The position numbers were made by a program, and so were the translations under genes. A stretch of 14,811 nucleotides of DNA from Spartobacteria bacterium. Its GTDB lineage: Bacteria > Verrucomicrobiota > Verrucomicrobiia > Chthoniobacterales > UBA6821. Positions 1 through 5,700 of the stretch are shown piece after piece (position 1 is the first letter of the stretch; each line of letters opens with the position of its first letter). The notes beneath the pieces were generated by a model. It was not told the origin of the DNA and searched no databases. It was given only the letters and a program-made list of their open reading frames with translations. The stretch covers positions 1-14,811 of the forward strand of contig CANIBV010000028.1 in NCBI GenBank assembly GCA_947466005.1, written 5' to 3'.

Positions 1-1284
1 CTCGATCAGGAGTCGTACTTTCGGCTCAGTGCCCGAGTAGCGCAGGAGCACTCGACCTTTCCCTGCCAGCATCCTTTCGGTCTCCGAGACGAGGGCCGAA
101 ACTTCCGGCAAGGAATCCAGCGGAGGCTTCTCCTTCACCTGTAGATTCCGCTGGGCCTGCGGATATTTTCGCAGGGCACCACGAAGTTCACTCAGCGGTT
201 TACCGCTCTCCGTCATGATCCGAAGGACCTGCAGGGCACCGAGTAACCCATCACCAGTCGTGCCATGATCTCGGAAGATCAGGTGACCACTCTGTTCACC
301 GCCGATGGAGAAGTTCCCCTCCACCATCGCCTTGACCACATAGCGGTCGCCGACTGCGGTGCGCACGACAACCCCTCCGGCCTGAGCAACACATTCATCC
401 AGGCCCATGTTGCTCATGACCGTGGCGACGAGCGTCTTGCCAGCCAAAGTGTCTCGCTTGAGCGCATCAAGGGCAATCATCGCAAGGATTTCGTCTCCAT
501 CGAGCGGCACTCCCCGCTCGTCACAGAGGAGGAGTCGATCGGCATCGCCATCGTGGGAAATGCCGACCAGAGCACCGGTTTCGCGGACAAGCTGGCTTAT
601 CTCCTCGGGATGCGTGCTGCCACATCCCTCATTGATGTTCATGCCATCCGGCGCTGCATGAAAGACGGAGAGCGTAGCTCCAAGCTCACGTAGAACTTGC
701 GGGGTGGTTCTGAAGGAGGCCCCGTTGGCGCAATCCACGGCGATGTGCAGACCATGCAGACTCATGCCGGGGACGCTGGCCTTCACCTGACTTCCGTAGC
801 GGTGGAAGGCATCGTTCATCCTCGAAACGGTGCCAACGGAACCTGCTTCGGGACGAATCGAATCGATCTCCTCGGTGAGAATCAGTTGCTCAAGGCGCTC
901 CTCGATGGCGTCATCCAGTTTATAACCATCCCCCCCGAAAAGCTTGATGCCATTGTCCCCTGCTGGGTTATGGGAGGCAGAGAGAACAAAACCTCCATCC
1001 GCTCCGAGTTCCCTGACCAATCCTGCCACGGCCGGTGTGGGCACGATGCCCGCCAGAAGGATCTCCGCACCCACGGAGGTCAGCCCCGCAACCAACGCGG
1101 ACTCAAACATAGGGCCGGAACGGCGGGTGTCCCTTCCGATGACAAAACGGGATTGGGTTGCCCCCTCCCGACGGAGGAGAATCCCCGCCGCCCTCCCCAA
1201 TCTCAAGGCGATCTCCGGTGTGATTGGGTATCGATTTGCCGTTCCCCGGATGCCATCCGTGCCGAATAGTTTGCGTCCTGACAT
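1..1284 (-). CDS. glmM: Phosphoglucosamine mutase GlmM (3' end cut by window)
   Basis: GlmM converts glucosamine-6-phosphate to glucosamine-1-phosphate in the cytoplasm, the step before GlmU makes UDP-GlcNAc for peptidoglycan and other amino-sugar polymers. The minus strand reads open from ATG at 1284 to the window edge: 428 codons with no stop. All four family signatures are visible: the phosphoserine loop SASHNP (residues 102-107, active Ser104), the metal-binding DGDADR (245-250), the sugar-binding GGEQSG (328-333) and the phosphate-binding RYSGTEPK (415-422). The N-terminus KLFGTDGIRG is typical. Family members are about 445-460 residues, so only some 20-30 C-terminal residues are missing, and this is due to the window, not a mutation. 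An AAGGAG lies 15 bases upstream of the start. It is the last visible gene of a folP-cdaA-cdaR-like-glmM series, with a 25-base gap to the preceding gene. GlmM rather than phosphomannomutase is favoured by length, motif set and the cdaA context. Confidence 0.96.
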   Translation of the reverse strand, partial: MSGRKLFGTDGIRGTANRYPITPEIALRLGRAAGILLRREGATQSRFVIGRDTRRSGPMFESALVAGLTSVGAEILLAGIVPTPAVAGLVRELGADGGFVLSASHNPAGDNGIKLFGGDGYKLDDAIEERLEQLILTEEIDSIRPEAGSVGTVSRMNDAFHRYGSQVKASVPGMSLHGLHIAVDCANGASFRTTPQVLRELGATLSVFHAAPDGMNINEGCGSTHPEEISQLVRETGALVGISHDGDADRLLLCDERGVPLDGDEILAMIALDALKRDTLAGKTLVATVMSNMGLDECVAQAGGVVVRTAVGDRYVVKAMVEGNFSIGGEQSGHLIFRDHGTTGDGLLGALQVLRIMTESGKPLSELRGALRKYPQAQRNLQVKEKPPLDSLPEVSALVSETERMLAGKGRVLLRYSGTEPKVRLLIE

Positions 1285-1299
1285 GATGATGATCGGTTA

Positions 1300-1305
1300 C
1301 TCCTT
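1300..1305 (-). promoter_or_regulatory. Ribosome binding site of glmM
   Basis: The minus strand reads AAGGAG here, 15 bases before the glmM ATG at 1284 and just after the stop of the upstream 60-codon gene. The spacing is longer than optimal, but it is one of only two clear Shine-Dalgarno sequences seen in this window. It supports the chosen start because no other in-frame ATG or GTG lies between it and 1284. Confidence 0.55.
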
Positions 1306-1309
1306 GAGT

Positions 1310-1492
1310 TTACTTTTTGGGAGACTTGGCTCCGTGGCTCGCGGCAGAGCGGGCTGATTCGGCTTTCTCTCCCCGTTGGGGATTATGCTCGGGAGCTGGA
1401 CCTAGGTTTTGATGAATGAGATACCAGAGCGCCGCCCCCAGAAGCAGGCAGACCAGTTTCTCTTTCCAGTTGTGCAGCAGTATCCTTTGCAT
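1310..1492 (-). CDS. 60-residue CdaR/YbbR-like membrane anchor lacking YbbR domains
   Basis: This small protein has the N-terminal signature of CdaR (YbbR), the membrane regulator of the diadenylate cyclase CdaA: a short polar start followed by NWKEKLVCLLLGAALWYLI (residues 8-26). This matches the CdaR pattern of Trp and Lys before a single leucine-rich helix that ends in Leu-Trp/Tyr. The remaining 34 residues form a charged Pro/Ser/Lys-rich tail, with no trace of the extracytoplasmic YbbR repeats that fill normal CdaR proteins (often 300-480 residues). It lies between cdaA and glmM, exactly where cdaR sits in the classical cdaA-cdaR-glmM operon. Its first 110 bases overlap the 3' end of cdaA in another frame. 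A weak purine-rich GAAGAAA sits close to the ATG. Position plus helix pattern make the identification likely. The function is inferred: it may hold or tune CdaA in the membrane. Confidence 0.68.
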   Translation of the reverse strand: MQRILLHNWKEKLVCLLLGAALWYLIHQNLGPAPEHNPQRGEKAESARSAASHGAKSPKK

Positions 1493-2267
1493 GAGTTTCT
1501 TCGCGGATCAGAAGCTGCGAGAGTCGCTTCCGGAACCGATCGACATTGAGGTTGCGCTCGATGCCCCCCGAGTGACAAATGGAAACTTGCCCGTTCTCTT
1601 CGGAAACAACCAGGGCGATGGTGTCCGATTCCTCCGAAAGGCCGAGGCCGGCTCGGTGGCGCAGCCCGATGGTCCGGTCCAGATCGTCGCGCTGGGTTAG
1701 GGGAAAAATACATCCCGCGGCCACGATCCGGTCACCGCTCACGATCACCCCCCCGTCATGCAGGACGGTCTTGGGATGGAAGATGGTCAGGAGAAGCTCC
1801 TTGGAAAATTCGGCGTCCAGCTCCACGCCGCTCGCCGCGACCGGCTTCAGGCTGATATCCCGCTCAAGGGCAACAAGCGCTCCGAATCCCTTGCTTGAGA
1901 GGTCAAACATCGCATCGGTGATTTCCTCGATCGCCTCACGCCGCTGAAGGGCCGTGGTAAAAAAGCGGTGGCTGCCGAGTTCATTGAGCGCACGGCGGAG
2001 TTCGGGCTGAAAGATCACGACGAGGGCAATGGCTAGGAAGACCGAGAAACTGCGCAAGAGCCATCCGAGCACCGCAAGGTCGAGGAGCTGGGAGATGAAG
2101 GTCAGCGTCAGAAAGACAAGCGCAAGCCCGATCAGGATCCGCGCTCCGTGAGTGCCGCGCAGGTAGATGTAGATGTAATAGAGCATCAAGGCGAGGATCA
2201 GGATCTCCAAGCCGGATGTCCAAAACTCGCGGGCAACGCCGAGAACGCGGTGAATAAAATCGTTCAT
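1383..2267 (-). CDS. cdaA: Diadenylate cyclase CdaA (c-di-AMP synthase)
   Basis: CdaA condenses two ATP molecules to cyclic di-AMP, a second messenger controlling potassium and osmotic balance and linked to cell-wall synthesis. The 294-residue product has three N-terminal membrane helices (about 20-36, 42-60 and 66-85), then the conserved IFQPELRRALNELG (85-98) and the cytoplasmic DisA_N catalytic domain (about 100-260). The catalytic motifs are present but altered: HDGG (170-173) where DGA is usual, and GLRHR (201-205) where GTRHR is usual. SEE at 222-224 is intact. I chose ATG at 2267, not the GTG nine codons upstream at 2294, because it overlaps the folP stop as ATGA, a standard coupling arrangement, and leaves a natural N-terminus for this family. 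The last 35 or so residues have no family resemblance and coincide with the overlapping downstream gene. Confidence 0.93.
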   Translation of the reverse strand: MNDFIHRVLGVAREFWTSGLEILILALMLYYIYIYLRGTHGARILIGLALVFLTLTFISQLLDLAVLGWLLRSFSVFLAIALVVIFQPELRRALNELGSHRFFTTALQRREAIEEITDAMFDLSSKGFGALVALERDISLKPVAASGVELDAEFSKELLLTIFHPKTVLHDGGVIVSGDRIVAAGCIFPLTQRDDLDRTIGLRHRAGLGLSEESDTIALVVSEENGQVSICHSGGIERNLNVDRFRKRLSQLLIREETHAKDTAAQLERETGLPASGGGALVSHSSKPRSSSRA

Positions 2268-3109
2268 GCGCTCAGGATTGCCTCCGTGACACAAAGCGCC
2301 TCCCGGTGAGGCGCGGCCTCATGAACCCTGAAAAGACGCGCTCCGCGCGCGTAAGCCAGACCCGTCAAGGCAACACTCGCGGAGAGACCTCTATCCGGAC
2401 TCGCGCCCAGCCCAGGAATCTTCCCAAGGAAGGACTTCCGGGAGTGGCCGAGCAGCAGGGAGGAGCCAAGTGCGACCAACTCAGGAATGCCGCGGAGCAG
2501 GGCCAGATTATGAGCCGTGGTTTTACCGAAGCCCAGGCCGGGGTCGAGGATGATTGCGGCGGCGTCCACGCCGAAGCCTAGGGCGGCATCCCTGCGTTCT
2601 GAAAGAAGTTTTGCCACCGTGCGGACAACATCGTCATCCGGATAGGAGGGATTCCGCTGCATGGTTCGGGGACTCCCCTGCATGTGCATCAGGATCAGAC
2701 CCGCGCCGCTTGATGCAGCCACTTTCCCCATCCCAGGATCACCATGCAGCGCCGTGACATCATTGATAATGTCGGCGCCCGCTTCTAGGGCGGCTTCTGC
2801 AACTGCGGCCTTTGACGTGTCGATGGAAAGAGGCACATCGGTGACGGCGCGCAGTGCCCTGATCACGGGGAGAATGCGGAGCATCTCCTCCTCAACAGCA
2901 ACGGGTAGCGCCCCCGGACGCGTCGACTCACCGCCGATATCCAGAACATCTGCACCCTCCGCGATCAACTCCAAGGCATGTTTCACCGCCTCTTTTGGAT
3001 CCAGGAATAATCCCCCATCGGAGAAGGAATCGGGCGTGGCGTTGAGAATCCCGACAATCAACCCGCGCGTAGAGAGATCAAACTCATGATTGCGAAATTT
3101 CCAGAGCAT
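2264..3109 (-). CDS. folP: Dihydropteroate synthase FolP
   Basis: FolP joins 6-hydroxymethyl-dihydropterin pyrophosphate to p-aminobenzoate in folate synthesis and is the sulfonamide target. The 281-residue length is normal. Signatures run in order: ILNATPDSFSDGG (21-33), DIGGESTRPG (57-66), DTSK (97-100), IND (115-117), MHMQGSPRTMQ (141-151) and LDPGLGFGKT (188-197), then GHSRKSFLG (221-229) with the substrate-binding Lys, and RVHE (261-264) where RVHDV is common. All expected substrate-binding residues appear present. There is no clear Shine-Dalgarno before the ATG at 3109. The stop (TGA at 2266-2264) shares bases with the start of cdaA, so the two are probably translationally coupled. Upstream lies a 105-base structured spacer separating it from hisD. 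Confidence 0.96.
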   Translation of the reverse strand: MLWKFRNHEFDLSTRGLIVGILNATPDSFSDGGLFLDPKEAVKHALELIAEGADVLDIGGESTRPGALPVAVEEEMLRILPVIRALRAVTDVPLSIDTSKAAVAEAALEAGADIINDVTALHGDPGMGKVAASSGAGLILMHMQGSPRTMQRNPSYPDDDVVRTVAKLLSERRDAALGFGVDAAAIILDPGLGFGKTTAHNLALLRGIPELVALGSSLLLGHSRKSFLGKIPGLGASPDRGLSASVALTGLAYARGARLFRVHEAAPHREALCVTEAILSA

Positions 3110-3123
3110 GCTTGGTAGGTTGT

Positions 3124-3214
3124 TTAGGCTGAAGGCTGTTAGACTATTAGGGAAGAATCGTACAATCGGGAGCCGATCCTTCAGGTTAGAACCTAAAGGC
3201 CTTCAGCCTTCAGT
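3124..3214. repeat. Nested inverted-repeat element between hisD and folP
   Basis: The spacer contains a perfect 10-base inverted repeat, CTGAAGGCTG at 3129-3138 and CAGCCTTCAG at 3204-3213. Two smaller perfect hairpins are nested inside: ATCGG-GAG-CCGAT (3165-3177) and AGGTT-AG-AACCT (3183-3194). The right arm is itself a tandem heptamer (CCTTCAG twice, 3200-3213). The whole could fold as a branched stem in RNA from the minus strand or act as a REP-like DNA element. No T-run follows, so it is not an obvious intrinsic terminator. Function is unknown. Confidence 0.6.
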
Positions 3215-4501
3215 CTATTTACCTAGCCGAAGGCTTACAGAACGCCCGTGAGCATCCAACCCCTCGATGGCACAGAAGGTCTCGATGGTCGGGAGTGACT
3301 TCCTGAGTGAGGCGACATCGTAACGGACGAGGCTCGTGCGACGCTGGAACTGCTCCGCCGTGAGGCCGGCAAAAGCCTTGCCCGCCCCCCCGGTCGGAAG
3401 CTCGTGACTCGGCCCTGCAAGAAAATCCCCGGCGGCCACGGGGGAGATGTCGCCGAGGAAGATGCCCCCGGTCGAGTTGAGCCTGGAGGCGAGCGCCTCG
3501 GGTTTGCGCACGGCGAGGGAGACATGCTCCGCTGAGAATCCGTTGGCGATTTCCACCGCCTGGGCCATGTCGCGGACACGCACCAGCACCGCGTTGGCCA
3601 TTGCTTTTGCAAGATGCTCCGGCCGCGTCGAGAGCGTTGACTGGCGTTCTATTTCTTTCTGAACGGCCGCGATCAGCTTACTGGAATCGCTCAGCAGGAC
3701 AACCACGCTACCCGCGCCATGCTCCGACTGGGCCAGAAGATCGGCTGCCACCCAGACGGGATTGGCTTTGGCGTCGGCAATCACGAGCACCTCGCTGGGG
3801 CCGGGGAGCAAATCGATACCGACGCGGCCAAAAACCTGCCGCTTCGCCTCCACAACGTAGGCGTTGCCTGGCCCGAAGATCTTGGTCACCGGCTTGATTG
3901 TCTTGGTTCCGTAGGCCAGGGCGGCGACCGCCTGGGCTCCTCCGACGCGGTAAATTTCCGTCGCCCCGCAGAGATCGAGCGCGGCGAGCAGCGCAGGGGC
4001 CACTGTTCCATCTGCTGCCGCAGGGGTCACTGCAACGATCTCGGGAACACCCGCGGCCTTTGCAAAGCCGCAGGTCATGATCGCGCTGGAGACCAGCGGG
4101 GCTGTGCCCCCGGGAATGTAGAGGCCGACCCGGGGCAATGGATCGAAGCGCTCCCCCACCACGGCGCCCTGCGCGTTCTTCATCGACCAGTTCTTGCGGA
4201 GGCTCTTCTTGGCGAAGGCCGTTACATTCGCAATCGATGCGGCTAGGGCTTTTTTGATCTCAGGCGTCAGCGAGGCGCGGGCTTTTTTGATCTCTGCCGG
4301 CGTGACGCGGATCTTGCCCGGTGAAATCTTGGGGCCGCCGAACTTCACGGAATAATCGAGCAGGGCGGCATCCCCTTTTTTACGCACGGCAGCGATGATC
4401 TCCGAGACTGTTTCACGGACTTCAGGTCGCGGCTCAGCCTGACGGTTCAATTCGGCAAGGGCGCGGTCAAAGCCACGGTCTTTGTAGGAAATCAAGCGCA
4501 T
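3215..4501 (-). CDS. hisD: Histidinol dehydrogenase HisD
   Basis: HisD carries out the last two steps of histidine synthesis, oxidising L-histidinol to L-histidine with two NAD+ at a zinc site in the cytoplasm. The 428-residue length is standard. Visible signatures are PRVGLYIPGGTAPLVSSAIM (123-142), KIFGPGNAYV (207-216), GIDLLPGPSEVLVIAD (228-243) and LLAQSEHG (255-262). The zinc ligands appear as Gln258, His261, Asp359 (in AAGDF) and His418 (in DAHGR), each one position below the E. coli numbering. The catalytic Glu325-His326 pair is in AEHVSLA. No other his genes are in view, so it is separated from the pathway cluster here. It starts at ATG 4501 with no recognisable Shine-Dalgarno and lies 89 bases downstream of the GH26 gene, behind a possible terminator. 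Confidence 0.97.
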   Translation of the reverse strand: MRLISYKDRGFDRALAELNRQAEPRPEVRETVSEIIAAVRKKGDAALLDYSVKFGGPKISPGKIRVTPAEIKKARASLTPEIKKALAASIANVTAFAKKSLRKNWSMKNAQGAVVGERFDPLPRVGLYIPGGTAPLVSSAIMTCGFAKAAGVPEIVAVTPAAADGTVAPALLAALDLCGATEIYRVGGAQAVAALAYGTKTIKPVTKIFGPGNAYVVEAKRQVFGRVGIDLLPGPSEVLVIADAKANPVWVAADLLAQSEHGAGSVVVLLSDSSKLIAAVQKEIERQSTLSTRPEHLAKAMANAVLVRVRDMAQAVEIANGFSAEHVSLAVRKPEALASRLNSTGGIFLGDISPVAAGDFLAGPSHELPTGGAGKAFAGLTAEQFQRRTSLVRYDVASLRKSLPTIETFCAIEGLDAHGRSVSLRLGK

Positions 4502-4534
4502 CTGCTAAGACTATCCACTGACACCCCGCCGGTC

Positions 4535-4551
4535 AAAACCCTCCGCAGGGT
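4535..4551 (-). terminator. Possible intrinsic terminator after the GH26 gene
   Basis: On the minus strand a perfect 5-bp stem, ACCCT-GCGG-AGGGT, is followed directly by a short T-run (the final stem T plus three more). It sits about 40 bases past the GH26 stop and 34 bases before hisD, where the polysaccharide genes end and the housekeeping genes begin. The stem and T-run are short, so termination may be partial. Confidence 0.4.
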
Positions 4552-4590
4552 GTGACCCCAAAAGATCACCCCCCTGATTAGCCTCCCCAC

Positions 4591-5700
4591 TTAAGGAGTC
4601 TTCCACTCCGGCCTTCCAAGCCAGAATGGGTTCACGACCCCCTCTTTGTATGCCTTGAGCGAACCACGGGAGGAGTTCACCCGGAGGTTGCTGTAGGATT
4701 CGTCCTTATTCTGCCAGCGCTCATGCCAGAAAACAGCGGCCTTGAGGCGCGGGTAGTGCGAACTCATATCCTGGAAGGCGCCGGCAATCCACGCCCCCTT
4801 GTCCTCGCCGGCCTTGTGGGATTCGGCAACACCCCATTCGGCCAGCATGATTGGTTTCTGCGGATCAAGCTTGCAGAGCTCCTGATAGGGCCATTGGAGG
4901 AGGGGAGGGAAAGGGGTCCAGTCCTCATCGTTGTACTGCTTCCCGTAGACGCTAAGAGCCAGCCAGTCGACATACTCCGGGCCAGGATAGTAGGCGGCAG
5001 CCAGATTCCAAGGGATGCTCGGGTAGGAGTAATTATTGGGCTGGAAGACCCAGAGGATGTTGGTGGCTCCGCGGGCCCGCGCACGGTCGACAACGTAGCG
5101 CCAGGCCTTCTTGAACGTCTCGGGACCGGGCCAGGTGGAGGGATTATTCACGTCTCCATGCGTCGGCGGACCCTTCCCGTAAAAATGCCCCGACCAGGGG
5201 AACCATGTGCCGTTCATCTCGCAGGCAAAGGATACAAAGAATTGCGATGGGACCTTGGCCGCTGCATCGGCCCACTTGTCGATGTAGGCATCCCATTTGC
5301 CGGCCAGGATCTCATTGAGGGAAAAGCGGTCCGGCCCGCGATTCTGGTCGAAGGGTGCATCCCATGGCGACCAGAAGAGCAGGGGAACTGCTCCGTAGGA
5401 GCGGACAAGCGCCACCTTCTCCGAGGGGAACTCATCGCGGGCCCAGAAGGATCCAAAGGCCACGAGGGCGAGGTGCTTGCCGGTGAGGCCCTGGAATTTC
5501 TCGAGCGACTCCAGCATGACGCCATCCTCCCCATCCCCGAAGTCACAGTAGGCGCCGGTGTAGGCCCCCCTCTGAGGAATCTGAAGATGCGTGAAAGTTC
5601 CTTCTCCCGCCCCAATGACGCGGAGGGCACCCAAAAAAAAGAGCAACCCAGGAAGAAGGAGGATCATCCGGTCAGCGCATCGGTGAATGGATGGGTTCAT
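4591..5700 (-). CDS. Secreted GH26-type glycoside hydrolase
   Basis: The product resembles glycoside hydrolase family 26, (beta/alpha)8 retaining enzymes that cut beta-mannan, beta-1,3-xylan or mixed beta-glucan. It has 369 residues from ATG 5700. A signal peptide is clear (Arg11 then MILLLPGLLFFLGAL at 12-26), so it acts outside the cytoplasm. The acid/base region is FACEMNGTWFPWSG (158-171, Glu161) and the nucleophile region is PIMLAEWG (283-290, Glu288). Aromatic binding stretches include YYPGPEYVDWLALSVYG (237-253). The usual His before the acid/base Glu is Cys160 here. The start overlaps the stop of the synthase gene as ATGA, so the two are likely translated together, suggesting the enzyme trims or releases the polymer made by its neighbour. 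The open frame extends upstream to 6219, but that part lies inside the synthase gene and encodes no family sequence. The substrate cannot be told from sequence. Confidence 0.85.
   Translation of the reverse strand: MNPSIHRCADRMILLLPGLLFFLGALRVIGAGEGTFTHLQIPQRGAYTGAYCDFGDGEDGVMLESLEKFQGLTGKHLALVAFGSFWARDEFPSEKVALVRSYGAVPLLFWSPWDAPFDQNRGPDRFSLNEILAGKWDAYIDKWADAAAKVPSQFFVSFACEMNGTWFPWSGHFYGKGPPTHGDVNNPSTWPGPETFKKAWRYVVDRARARGATNILWVFQPNNYSYPSIPWNLAAAYYPGPEYVDWLALSVYGKQYNDEDWTPFPPLLQWPYQELCKLDPQKPIMLAEWGVAESHKAGEDKGAWIAGAFQDMSSHYPRLKAAVFWHERWQNKDESYSNLRVNSSRGSLKAYKEGVVNPFWLGRPEWKTP

Noticed and set aside
265..1357. Several plus-strand open frames opposite glmM
   Set aside because: The minus strand reads as uninterrupted GlmM with all four motifs; the plus-strand products are low-complexity shadows.
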